Source: JAFDZW01 sp964404255
GTDB lineage: Bacteria > Bacteroidota > Ignavibacteria > Palsa-1295
Assembly: GCA_964404255.1 (NCBI GenBank)
Contig: CAYOJJ010000013.1
Span: forward strand, 45,224-109,223
DNA: 64,000 bases
Direction of reading: 5' to 3'
In this document: positions 43,948 through 52,685 of the stretch, in pieces
How positions within the stretch are numbered: position 1 is the stretch's first letter
How the letters are laid out: the number at the start of each line of letters is the position of its first letter
Notes under the pieces: generated by a model
What the model was told of the DNA's origin: nothing
What the model saw: the letters and a program-made list of their open reading frames with translations, nothing else
Databases searched by the model: none
Program-made: the position numbers and the translations under genes

Positions 43948-45411
43948 CTATGCAGGCTGACCTACCTCATCAAGCAGGGCTATCTTTATAGGAATTTCTA
44001 CCGCTATTTTATTGGATGGTACACTTTTATTACCGGCCAGATCATAAGCCCGGATATAGTATTGATATTTCCTGCCGCTTTGGGCGAGATTATCGGTGTA
44101 CATTGAAACCGTCACCGAATACAGATGAGAGAAACTTACTCCGTTATCTTCCGAGCGCCATATTTCGTAACCGGCGACCTGCTCGTTATCGGTTGCGGCT
44201 TCCCAGTTAAGGCGGATTTGATTGGTTCTTACCAGAGCTTTCAATGGCTCTGCCGATTTCCATTCAGGGGCAACGGTATCGGTGCTATCCGGTGCGTGTT
44301 TAAATCCTTTTGGCCAAAGGCCGCAGACCACTTCATGGAAGGTTTCATCGAGCGCTTTACAGACGTTCCAATAGATACATTTTACGATTGCCTCCGAACG
44401 GCCTTCTTTTATTTTTCTAATCACATCCGGATCGGCAAGCAAGCCGCGAGCCATGCCGATCATATCGGCCCGGTCATTCTTGAGTACTTCTTCGGCAAGA
44501 TCGGGAGTAGAAATTTTGCCGGTTGCGATCACCGGAGTTTGCAGGCCATGCTTGCGAAGTTTTCGGCGTGCCGCTTCCGGCATATGAAGGTTGTAGCCAT
44601 CGGGATATTCGGCCGGAGGCATACATCTATCGCCCGAGTAACCGGTATAAGGGTAAAGCACTTCGCCATCTTTATGAATGGCATCTTCAAATTTCCCACC
44701 TGCAGATAGGGAGATATAATCTGCAGCTTCCTGGGCCATGCGTACGGCAATCTCGGAAGATTCTTCGGTTGTATATCCGCCTTTAATACATTCTTCGCCT
44801 AGAAAACGAACTCCTATCGGGAAATCGTCGCCAACCATTTTGCGAACCTGATGCAGAACCTGCAACGGAACACGCAAACGGTTTTCCAGCGATTTACCAC
44901 CGAATTCATCCGGGCGCTTATTCTTTCTCGATAGGAAAGAGCTCATCGTATAGGCATGAGCCATGTGAAGCTCTACTCCGTCAAAGCCGCATTCTCTGGC
45001 GCGTGCAGCAGCTTCGCCGTATTGCCGAATGATAAGTTTTATATCGTCACGGGAAAGATCTTCCACTTTTTGGCGCCAGCCCGAACGGGCGATCTTCAAA
45101 AAATGAATGATCTGTGGAACGACCTTCGATGCACTTTCTCCGTGTACTTTTTTAGTTAATTCCGTGAGTCCGGGTTTGAACTCATCGCTATTAATGCGAA
45201 GCAGAGGGCCAGATTTTGCTCCGTGAACTGACATTGCTTCCACAACAATAAGGCCTACCTCGCCTTTTGCAAAACGCACATAACGATCGGTAATGGCTTC
45301 GTTCACTAAACCATCCTCACCGGAAAGACGGGTTACCATAGCCGGAACCACTAAACGGTTCGGCAAGGTCATGGTCCTGATTTGCAGGGGAGATAGCAGA
45401 TGCTCGTACAT
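43948..45411 (-). CDS. NADH:flavin oxidoreductase (Old Yellow Enzyme family) with C-terminal fibronectin type III domain
   Basis: 487 residues. Residues 1-340 are the FMN-binding TIM barrel, starting LLSPLQIRTMTLPNRLVVPA. Active-site signature residues lie in GVELHMAHAYTMSSFLS and NKRPDEFGGKSLENRLR, and the phosphate-binding end is MIGMARGLLADPD. The Cys cluster CIYWNVC (345-351) is a reduced form of the CIxCNxxC motif of 2,4-dienoyl-CoA reductases. Residues about 385-475 form a fibronectin type III domain (IRLNWEAATDNEQVAGYEIW). No signal peptide is seen. The enzyme part should reduce activated C=C bonds with NAD(P)H. The fusion is unusual. Confidence 0.85.
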   Translation of the reverse strand: MYEHLLSPLQIRTMTLPNRLVVPAMVTRLSGEDGLVNEAITDRYVRFAKGEVGLIVVEAMSVHGAKSGPLLRINSDEFKPGLTELTKKVHGESASKVVPQIIHFLKIARSGWRQKVEDLSRDDIKLIIRQYGEAAARARECGFDGVELHMAHAYTMSSFLSRKNKRPDEFGGKSLENRLRVPLQVLHQVRKMVGDDFPIGVRFLGEECIKGGYTTEESSEIAVRMAQEAADYISLSAGGKFEDAIHKDGEVLYPYTGYSGDRCMPPAEYPDGYNLHMPEAARRKLRKHGLQTPVIATGKISTPDLAEEVLKNDRADMIGMARGLLADPDVIRKIKEGRSEAIVKCIYWNVCKALDETFHEVVCGLWPKGFKHAPDSTDTVAPEWKSAEPLKALVRTNQIRLNWEAATDNEQVAGYEIWRSEDNGVSFSHLYSVTVSMYTDNLAQSGRKYQYYIRAYDLAGNKSVPSNKIAVEIPIKIALLDEVGQPA

Positions 45412-45453
45412 AGACTTATCTAAACAGTGCTCCTAAGTCGAAGGTTACAAATG

Positions 45454-45485
45454 AAAAAGCCCCCGCCAAGGCGAGGGCTTTTTTG
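45454..45485 (-). terminator. Rho-independent terminator (may work both ways)
   Basis: The arms AAAAAGCCC and GGGCTTTTT enclose a further CGC/GCG pairing and a short loop, flanked by A and T tracts. It lies between the CADD-like gene (ends 45506) and the flavoprotein gene (starts 45411), so the two are separate transcripts. Confidence 0.85.
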
Positions 45486-45505
45486 ATATGTAATTATATC
45501 AACGA

Positions 45506-46192
45506 TTACATTACCGGGCAGACGATATTATTCTCACGAACCACACCGCTGAGCATATTGTAATATGCTGAAGCGCTCTTGCGAGCTGCTTCGATAGCGC
45601 GGTCTTCATCTTCTTTCGAAGTAATAAGCGAAGTGAGCATATCGCGTTCTGCCTGGCGGTGAACGACATCGGCTTCTTCATGGACTTTGAAGAATGACAA
45701 GCCGTAATCCGTCTCGACGCCATAGAATTTCGTTAATCCTTCGATTTTCGTCCTCGAAACCTCGGGGATCTGCGATTCATAGGCATAGAGCGCTGCAACA
45801 CCTTCGAGCGTGGAGCTATTGCGGCAAAGATCCATCATCGTGCTATCGAGCGATGCGGTCTCGCTATAGGCTGCTGCCGAGCGAGTTTCAGCGCGGTCAC
45901 AGCCGAGCGATTCGGCAAAGCGAAGCCATAATTCCGGATGATTCTCTTCGCCCCATTCTTCTTCAAGAAGGTTCTCGAGCAATTGCTTACGTACCAATGC
46001 ATCTTCAGCGCCGCTATGGACGGCCGAAACGTAGCGCGGGAAATTGCGCTCGAACTGGTAGTACTGCTTCGAATATTCCTGAAGCTGGGCATTGGTCAGC
46101 GTTCCGGCATTCCATGCCTGGTAGAATGGGTGGCTGAGCACCGCATATTCGGCTATAACAGCGTCTAAACGTGAAATGAAATCGTTCGACAT
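45506..46192 (-). CDS. CADD-type self-sacrificing 4-aminobenzoate synthase (TENA/PqqC-like dimetal oxygenase)
   Basis: 228 residues, a heme-oxygenase-like helical bundle. Compared with chlamydial CADD, whose key residues are Tyr27, Glu81, His88, Tyr141, Glu142, Lys152, His174, Asp178 and His181, every one is present here at minus three: Tyr24, Glu78, His85, Tyr138, Glu139, Lys149, His171, Asp175, His178. In CADD the tyrosine is cut from the protein's own backbone to make 4-aminobenzoate for folate, with a dimetal site and O2. The conserved set suggests the same single-turnover chemistry. The gene is monocistronic by its terminator. Confidence 0.85.
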   Translation of the reverse strand: MSNDFISRLDAVIAEYAVLSHPFYQAWNAGTLTNAQLQEYSKQYYQFERNFPRYVSAVHSGAEDALVRKQLLENLLEEEWGEENHPELWLRFAESLGCDRAETRSAAAYSETASLDSTMMDLCRNSSTLEGVAALYAYESQIPEVSRTKIEGLTKFYGVETDYGLSFFKVHEEADVVHRQAERDMLTSLITSKEDEDRAIEAARKSASAYYNMLSGVVRENNIVCPVM

Positions 46193-46240
46193 GGGTTAAA
46201 AGTTGTTAGTAAAATCTCTGAATTATTACAAAAATACTCA

Positions 46241-48115
46241 CTAATTCAGATGCTTTTCTAAAAACTTCTCCATCGCCTCATAGGCATCGAAACGGTTTTC
46301 TTCATTATGGAAGCCATGGCCTTCGTTATCTTTAACTAAGTAAGGAACATCGATGCCCCGTTTCTTGAGCGCTTCAACTATCTGGTTGGATTCATTGATA
46401 TTCACGCGCGGGTCTTTTGCTCCCTGGATTACGAGTAGGGGAGCTTTGATATTATCCACATGATAGATCGGGGAAGCAGCAACCAGCATTGAAGAATCCT
46501 TTACCGGATCGCCAATCATCTCATGGAACATATCGAGATAGGGCTTCCAGTATGGGGGGATAGTATGAAGGAAGGTAAAGAGATTCGAAACGCCGACATA
46601 ATCAATACCGCAGGCATAGAGATTCGGAGTTAATGTAAGGCCGGCAAGGGTGCAATAGCCGCCATAACTTGCTCCGTAGATAGCGATCTTTTTCGGATTG
46701 GCAATGCCTTTATCGATGAGCCATTTTACCCCATCGGAGACATCATTCTGCATGGTTTTTCCCCATTCCTTGAATGATGCTTCCCAGAATTTGCGCCCGT
46801 ATCCCGTCGAACCTCGAAAATTAATTTGTAATACGGCATATCCGCGATTAGCGAATAACTGTACTTCCGGGTTATATCCCCATTCGTCCCGGAACCAGGG
46901 GCCGCCATGGGGATTAATAATGACCGGAAGATTCTTCCCGCTACTACCCACGGGCAAGGTCAGGTATCCATGAATGGTAAGTCCGTCGCGGGTTTTATAG
47001 GTGATGGGCTTCATCGCCGCCATATCCTTTTCATTGATCCACGGGCTGACATCGGCAAGCTTTGTCAGCTTCTTAGTTGCCGTCTCGTACATGTAACAGC
47101 TTCCGAGCGAACGATCGCTTGAAGTGCGGACCATATAGATATCTTCGTTCTTATTAGCGCCGGTCAGGTAAATTTCAAGATTCGGTAGTTTTGCTTCCAG
47201 ATCCTTCATCGTATTCTCTACCTGTTTATCAAGATATTTTCGCTCATGCTTCCAGGTATCGTACCCGATCGAAGTCAGTACCTTACGCTTATGCGAATAA
47301 TGCAATTCGGAAACATCGACTTCCGGATTAGAATACAGTTCTTCTATCTCCTTTGCATTGGCAATATCATATTTCACGATCGCCGTTTTATCTCGGCCGA
47401 TATTGCTCGCAGCATAAATATATTTATTATCGAAGGTAAAGAATAATGGCGAAAGCGATTCTTTGAAATTCGTTGTCAGTACTTCTTTGAAAGGAGCATC
47501 CTCAGTCTCGCGGTACAAAAGGGTGGTATTTACACCATCGGTTGTCTGGGCAATTCGAATCTTACCGGTATGATCGGTAACCCAGCCCGTAATATTACCA
47601 GGATTTTCCGCGGCCATCGTAAGTTCGCCAGTCACAATATTAAGGCGATAGACATCGAATATCTGTTTATTCCGCTTATTCAGCCCGATCAGTAACTGAT
47701 CCGGCATATCTTCAAGGCCATCGACGATCTGAGCGGTCACACTATCGAATGGTGTAAGGTCTTTTAAGTTATTTCCCTGACGATCGACCGAGTACAAATG
47801 AAAATTCTCATCGCCGCCTTTATCTCTCAAATAGACAATGCGATCGCTTGATTTCCAGAAATATCCTCCGATATCACGAGATGTTTCCGACGTTACCCGA
47901 ACGGCTTCGCCGCCGCTACGCGGCATGACAAAGACATTCAGGCGATGTTCGTAAGGGGCAAGGTAAGAGATCCAGTTGCCATCTTCAGAGATTCGATAAG
48001 CCGTTTTTTCTGGATTCTTAAAGAAATCACGAAGAGGAATTTTAGTTACCGCAGCAACCGAAGTGCCTGCCTGCAACAAGGCTGCCAGTAACGACAGGCG
48101 AAGAAGCGTTTTCAT
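46241..48115 (-). CDS. S9 family peptidase (acylaminoacyl-peptidase-like), exported form
   Basis: 624 residues. The signal peptide is about 1-22 (LLRLSLLAALLQAGTSVAA), so it should act in the periplasm. The N-terminal half is a beta-propeller (TolB-like blades). The C-terminal alpha/beta-hydrolase has Ser483 (GASYGG), Asp568 (GAKDPRVN) and His600 (EGHGFH), a complete triad. Family members remove acylated or ordinary residues from short peptides. A paralogue lacking the signal peptide lies 145 bp upstream in transcription. Confidence 0.93.
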   Translation of the reverse strand: MKTLLRLSLLAALLQAGTSVAAVTKIPLRDFFKNPEKTAYRISEDGNWISYLAPYEHRLNVFVMPRSGGEAVRVTSETSRDIGGYFWKSSDRIVYLRDKGGDENFHLYSVDRQGNNLKDLTPFDSVTAQIVDGLEDMPDQLLIGLNKRNKQIFDVYRLNIVTGELTMAAENPGNITGWVTDHTGKIRIAQTTDGVNTTLLYRETEDAPFKEVLTTNFKESLSPLFFTFDNKYIYAASNIGRDKTAIVKYDIANAKEIEELYSNPEVDVSELHYSHKRKVLTSIGYDTWKHERKYLDKQVENTMKDLEAKLPNLEIYLTGANKNEDIYMVRTSSDRSLGSCYMYETATKKLTKLADVSPWINEKDMAAMKPITYKTRDGLTIHGYLTLPVGSSGKNLPVIINPHGGPWFRDEWGYNPEVQLFANRGYAVLQINFRGSTGYGRKFWEASFKEWGKTMQNDVSDGVKWLIDKGIANPKKIAIYGASYGGYCTLAGLTLTPNLYACGIDYVGVSNLFTFLHTIPPYWKPYLDMFHEMIGDPVKDSSMLVAASPIYHVDNIKAPLLVIQGAKDPRVNINESNQIVEALKKRGIDVPYLVKDNEGHGFHNEENRFDAYEAMEKFLEKHLN

Positions 48116-48177
48116 GTGGTCTATCCTTTCAAGATGAATTCGAGGGGGGTATTCGCATTCATAAAAGGATTGTTTCC

Positions 48178-48201
48178 GTTCATGACCTTTTTTTCATGAA
48201 C
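48178..48201. repeat. Inverted repeat between the S9 peptidase genes
   Basis: GTTCATGA (48178-48185) and TCATGAAC (48194-48201) form an 8-bp perfect stem with an 8-base loop. In the 145-bp gap between the two S9 genes it could be a weak terminator or an operator; no T-tract follows on the minus strand. Confidence 0.35.
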
Positions 48202-48260
48202 AACGATGCAATACTTGCTACTTAAGCAATATTTGAGAATGGCTTAAGGTGAGAAATATG

Positions 48261-50075
48261 TTATAAATTCTTTTTCAAGAACTCTTCCATTGCTTCATAG
48301 ACTTCGAAGCGGTTTTCCTCATTATGGAAGCCATGGCCCTCATTCTCCTTTACCAGATATGGGACATCGATACCGCGTCCGCGTAATGCTTCGACGATCT
48401 GATTGGATTCATTAATATTTACGCGCGGGTCTTTTGCTCCCTGAATAACAAAAAGCGGCGATTTGATCTGATCGACATGGAATACCGGAGAAGCATCGTG
48501 CAATAACTCTTTATCTTTTTCCGGATCGCCGACCATCTCATACATCATATCGAGCAGCGGTTTCCAATACGGAGGAATAGTCGTCATGAAGGTAAAGAGA
48601 TTCGATACACCGACATAGTCGATCCCACAGGCATAAAGATCGGGAGTAAATGTCATACCTGCAAGAGTACAGTAGCCGCCGTAACTCCCACCATAAATAG
48701 CGACCCGCTTCGGATCGGCAATGTTCTGATCGATAAGCCACTGTACACCATCGCTGACATCATCCTGCATCTTCTTACCCCATTGTTTGAACGACGCTTC
48801 CCAAAAAGCGCGCCCGTACCCTGTGGAGCCCCGGAAATTCATCTGGAAGACAGCATAACCACGATTAGCAAAAAATTGTACTTCGGGATTATATCCCCAG
48901 ACATCCCGGTGCCAGGGTCCGCCATGCGGATTTACGATCACCGGTAATTGTTTTTCTTCGCTACCGTGGGGGATGGTGAGATATCCATGGATCGTAAGTC
49001 CGTCACGCGAAGTATAGGTGACGGGCTTCATTTCACACAGATCGTTCTCATCGAGCCAGGGGCTTACGTCGGCAAGTTTTTCGAGGCGATCGGTTTCTTT
49101 CTCGTATAAATAGAAAGCACCTAAAGAACGGTCGCTATAGGTACGAACAACGAACGTGAGCTCATCTTTCGTATAACTGGCGATTCCTACTTCATAGCTC
49201 GGAAGCAATTCATATAAACGAGTGTATAACTTTTCCATTTCATGATCGAAGAAATGGCGCTGATTCTTCCAGGTTGTAAAGCTGGCGTAGGTAATTACTT
49301 TTCGCTTCTTGGAAAAATGTAACCGCTCGACATCGACCTCAGGATGCTCGAAGATAACTTTCTTCTCGGTTGCTGTTGCCGGATCGATCAGCACAATGGC
49401 GTCTTTATCACGGCCGATGTTGCTCGAACAATACAGATTCGAATTATCGAACATGAAAAAGAGCGGGGAGATCGATTCGCGAAAATTTGTCGTGACGATC
49501 GGGCGAAATTCTTTATCTTCGGTTTCACGAAAAAGTAGGGTGGCGTTTACACCATCAGTTGCTTTTGCAATGCGCAGTTTACCATCGTGATCGGTAAGCC
49601 AGCGGGTGATGTTGCCAGGGTTTTCGGCGATCATCTCCATAGCACCGGTTGTTACATCGATCCGGTAAACGTCGAAGACTTCTTTATTGCGCTTATTCAT
49701 CGAAATGATCATCTCGGTCGGATGCTCTTCGAGATCGTCGATAATATCGACCGTTACCTGATCGAATGGTGTGAGGTCGGTTAGTTCGCCGCTTGTGACA
49801 TTGACGCTCAGCAAGTGAAAATTTTCATCGCCGCCAAAATCCTTCACATAGATAATATGGTCGTTGCCTTTCCAGAAATATCCGGCCATGTCGCGGGCGG
49901 TTTCCGAGGTCAGGCGTTTTGCGTCGCCTCCTGCTCTCGGACGGACAAAAATATTGCGGCGGCGTTCATAGGGAGCAAGAAAGGAGATCCAGTTGCCATC
50001 GGGAGAGATTTGATAGCCTGAAAATTCGGGTGTGCGAAAAAAATCTTTAAGGTCGTAACGCTTAACAGAGCTCAT
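48261..50075 (-). CDS. S9 family peptidase (acylaminoacyl-peptidase-like), cytoplasmic form
   Basis: 604 residues. It aligns with the neighbour at 46241 along its whole length but starts directly at the SSVKRYDLKDFFRTPEFSG propeller with no signal peptide, so it is probably cytoplasmic. The triad is Ser464 (GGSYGG), Asp549 (GAKDPRVN) and His581 (EGHGFH). The two genes look like a tandem duplication with different cellular addresses. Function: exo- or oligopeptide cleavage. Confidence 0.92.
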   Translation of the reverse strand: MSSVKRYDLKDFFRTPEFSGYQISPDGNWISFLAPYERRRNIFVRPRAGGDAKRLTSETARDMAGYFWKGNDHIIYVKDFGGDENFHLLSVNVTSGELTDLTPFDQVTVDIIDDLEEHPTEMIISMNKRNKEVFDVYRIDVTTGAMEMIAENPGNITRWLTDHDGKLRIAKATDGVNATLLFRETEDKEFRPIVTTNFRESISPLFFMFDNSNLYCSSNIGRDKDAIVLIDPATATEKKVIFEHPEVDVERLHFSKKRKVITYASFTTWKNQRHFFDHEMEKLYTRLYELLPSYEVGIASYTKDELTFVVRTYSDRSLGAFYLYEKETDRLEKLADVSPWLDENDLCEMKPVTYTSRDGLTIHGYLTIPHGSEEKQLPVIVNPHGGPWHRDVWGYNPEVQFFANRGYAVFQMNFRGSTGYGRAFWEASFKQWGKKMQDDVSDGVQWLIDQNIADPKRVAIYGGSYGGYCTLAGMTFTPDLYACGIDYVGVSNLFTFMTTIPPYWKPLLDMMYEMVGDPEKDKELLHDASPVFHVDQIKSPLFVIQGAKDPRVNINESNQIVEALRGRGIDVPYLVKENEGHGFHNEENRFEVYEAMEEFLKKNL

Positions 50076-50151
50076 TGCTTGAGATAATTATTGTTTTGGA
50101 ATGTAAATCTATCGAATAAACAGTTGTACGCAAACGCGGAGGGGGCAGATG

Positions 50152-51414
50152 TCATTCCACAAGCCCGACCAGATACCTTCGCAATAGTTCAAGCGCTGCA
50201 TCGGCACTGCGCTCACGAATGTCTTCGCGCTCCCCGCCGAAACGGAACAGCTTGGCAATAGTATGATGGGCCGTTGCAAGGGCGATCCAGACCGTGCCAA
50301 CCGGTTTAGCCGGGCTGCCTCCATCAGGCCCTGCAATGCCGGTAATCGATAATGAATACGTGGTGCCAAATTTCTTACGAATGCCTTCCGCCATTGCTAT
50401 CGCACACTCTTCACTTACCGCGCTATAGTTCTTTAAAATCGTCGGTGATATACCAAGTTCTTCTGTTTTGATGTCATTCGAATAACTTATGACACTACCG
50501 GGAAAAACAGCGGACGAGCCGGGGATGGAAGTTATTTTCATCGATAGTTTACCACCCGTACAGCTTTCGGCCGCCGAAACCGTTTCTCTGCGTTGGGTAA
50601 GAAGCGTGTTGATTATCTCTTCCAGGCTTTCCTCATTTACTCCGTAGATATAAGAGCCAACCTTTGTCCTGATCTTTTTTTCTACTTGTGCGATCGTTCG
50701 TTTAGCAGCAGCAGTATTGTTTGCCCGAACAGAAATACGAAGCCGTACTCCACCCATTCTTGGCAGAAATGCCAGTGTTGCCCCGGCTTCCAGTATAGGC
50801 TCCATTGGCCCGATCTTTTCGGCAAGCAATGACTCACCGATACCACTGGTGAGCAATGTCTGATGCATAATGGCCTCGCCGAGTTTTCTTTTGTATTGCT
50901 GTTTTAACAGAGGGATAACTTTTTTCTCAATGAGAAATTTCATTTCCTGTGGCACGCCCGGTAAGATTACAAAGGTTTTTTTCTTATGATAGAAGGCAAG
51001 TCCCGGAGCCGTGCCTTTATCGTTCGGTAGTACGAGAAAATCTTTTGGGACTTCTGCCTGAGTATAATTCGAGACCGGCATGGTCTTATAACCGAATTTT
51101 TTAAAACGCGCTTTTACCCGGGCAAGCGTTGATGTATGCAGATAGATCGGCTTCTTAAAATACTTCGCTACTACTTTTTTTGAAATGTCATCGTGAGTGG
51201 GACCAAGACCACCGGTTGCTATAACAATATCATGTTCTTTCCAGGCTCTATCGATCGTTTCGCGAATTCCTTCTTCGCTATCGCCGATCGTCGTGATGCG
51301 CGCAACATCGATCCCGAGCGCATTGAGCTGGGTGGAAATAAAGGCAACGTTGGTATTTATGACCTGGCCGATGAGCAGTTCATCGCCGATAGAGATCAGT
51401 TCTGCAGTAAGCAT
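50152..51414 (-). CDS. cinA: CinA family protein (competence/damage-inducible; nicotinamide-nucleotide amidase)
   Basis: 420 residues. The N-terminal molybdopterin-binding-like (COG1058) domain starts LTAELISIGDELLIGQV and has IATGGLGPTHDD. The C-terminal CinA domain (COG1546) has the AAESCTGGKLSMKIT signature near residue 280, then GIAGPDGGSPAKPVGTVWIA. CinA proteins hydrolyse ADP-ribose or deamidate nicotinamide mononucleotide to recycle pyridine nucleotides. It follows pgpA by 23 bp and lies in the pgsA-pgpA-cinA order often seen in bacteria. Confidence 0.95.
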   Translation of the reverse strand: MLTAELISIGDELLIGQVINTNVAFISTQLNALGIDVARITTIGDSEEGIRETIDRAWKEHDIVIATGGLGPTHDDISKKVVAKYFKKPIYLHTSTLARVKARFKKFGYKTMPVSNYTQAEVPKDFLVLPNDKGTAPGLAFYHKKKTFVILPGVPQEMKFLIEKKVIPLLKQQYKRKLGEAIMHQTLLTSGIGESLLAEKIGPMEPILEAGATLAFLPRMGGVRLRISVRANNTAAAKRTIAQVEKKIRTKVGSYIYGVNEESLEEIINTLLTQRRETVSAAESCTGGKLSMKITSIPGSSAVFPGSVISYSNDIKTEELGISPTILKNYSAVSEECAIAMAEGIRKKFGTTYSLSITGIAGPDGGSPAKPVGTVWIALATAHHTIAKLFRFGGEREDIRERSADAALELLRRYLVGLVE

Positions 51415-51437
51415 AGGTTACTGCAAACATCGAAGCT

Positions 51438-51986
51438 TTAGCGAAGGTGCAGGTAAGAAAGTAGCATCATCCCAAGATGGGCGGCAATATTTGCATAGAC
51501 ACCTGCCACGGCATCGTCAAGCATGACTGAAGACCCGCCCTGCCGTTTTTCAAAAAAGGAGGCCGGATAGACTTTGAAAATATCGAAAACCCGAAAGGCA
51601 ATAAAGGCAAGGATCACATAGATCGGATCGCCGGTATAGGTCCAGGTAAATAGTGCAATCCATTGGCCGAGGACTTCATCGATCACCACTACCGATGGAT
51701 CATGCTCTCCGAGTTTGAGCTCGATAATATCGGTGGCAATAGTGCCTGCAACAAATATGACAATACAGGCTGAAGCCAGGATCGGCAGATGCTGCAAGTA
51801 TCCGATATAATAATAGAGAATTGCTGCCACGGCGCTGCCAACCGTACCGCTGGAAACCGGAGATAAGCCTGCAAAACCAAACGAGCCGACGAGGAGCGCA
51901 CCCATAGGTACCTCTTTCATTTTCGGTGTCATCGGTTTCCAAAGCCTGCTTTTGGCTTTGGTTAAGGCAGTTACTTCTTGGGGCAT
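51438..51986 (-). CDS. pgpA: Phosphatidylglycerophosphatase A
   Basis: 182 residues. The PgpA motifs SVSSGTVGS-like SPVSSGTVGSAVAAIL, VVIDEVLGQWIAL and FRVFDIFKVYPASFFEK are present, with DDAVAGVYANI near the end. The enzyme removes phosphate from phosphatidylglycerophosphate at the inner membrane. The N-terminus may begin later than the ATG at 51986. It lies 9 bp after pgsA, so the two steps of phosphatidylglycerol synthesis are adjacent. Confidence 0.93.
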   Translation of the reverse strand: MPQEVTALTKAKSRLWKPMTPKMKEVPMGALLVGSFGFAGLSPVSSGTVGSAVAAILYYYIGYLQHLPILASACIVIFVAGTIATDIIELKLGEHDPSVVVIDEVLGQWIALFTWTYTGDPIYVILAFIAFRVFDIFKVYPASFFEKRQGGSSVMLDDAVAGVYANIAAHLGMMLLSYLHLR

Positions 51987-51995
51987 ACGAAAGGT

Positions 51996-52616
51996 CTAAG
52001 AAAGATTTTGCGGAGACCGTTTCAGCAGATACCGGTATGTAGCAATCTTTAAAACGGAGTAATTAGAAGCAGTATAAGAAATCGCACTGATCACTGTTAA
52101 GGCGGTCACTATCATGGCAAGCCACCATAGCAAGCTCTCATTAAGGAGTGTATCGCCAACGGTTGCTATCCCAGCGCCGAGGTATCCTTTTTGCAGCATT
52201 AACGCTACAAGCACATAACAGATGAACGTCATCTGAAAGAACGTTTTATACTTGGCAAAGTTACTGGTAATGATCGGCTGGCGCAGAGAATCGCCGATCA
52301 TTCTGAAAATTGTTAGGTAGGCATCGCGGGTGATAATAAGGATGACACACCAGGTTGGTACCATCCCTTTACTCGCAAAAGCAATAAAAGCGAAAGAGGT
52401 GAGTACTTTATCAGCCAGGGGATCGAAAAAAGCGCCGAAGGAGGAAAGTTTGCCGAGACGGCGGGCAAAATAGCCATCGTACCAATCAGTAATGGCTGCC
52501 ACTGCAAAGACAAGCACTGCCCATCCATAGACCGGCGGGTCTATGACTGCAAAGAGAACATAAAAGACCGGCGCTAAAAGTATTCGTAACGCCGTCAATT
52601 GATTGGGAAGTGTCAT
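51996..52616 (-). CDS. pgsA: CDP-diacylglycerol--glycerol-3-phosphate 3-phosphatidyltransferase
   Basis: 206 residues. The CDP-alcohol phosphatidyltransferase motif is present as DWYDGYFARR ... FGAFFDPLADK (DG-x2-AR-x8-G-x3-D-x3-D type). Several membrane helices follow. It makes phosphatidylglycerophosphate, the substrate of the adjacent PgpA. The starting residues TLPNQLTALRILLAPVFYVL are typical. Confidence 0.94.
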   Translation of the reverse strand: MTLPNQLTALRILLAPVFYVLFAVIDPPVYGWAVLVFAVAAITDWYDGYFARRLGKLSSFGAFFDPLADKVLTSFAFIAFASKGMVPTWCVILIITRDAYLTIFRMIGDSLRQPIITSNFAKYKTFFQMTFICYVLVALMLQKGYLGAGIATVGDTLLNESLLWWLAMIVTALTVISAISYTASNYSVLKIATYRYLLKRSPQNLS

Positions 52617-52685
52617 TGCGTACCCTATAACAGTTTCAGACTGTTTAGGTGCTCCAATTACGCAAAAAACAGGAGAAGAGCTGTT

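Noticed and set aside
44125..44709. A 194-residue plus-strand frame
   Set aside because: It lies opposite the Old Yellow Enzyme gene and shows no recognisable domain.
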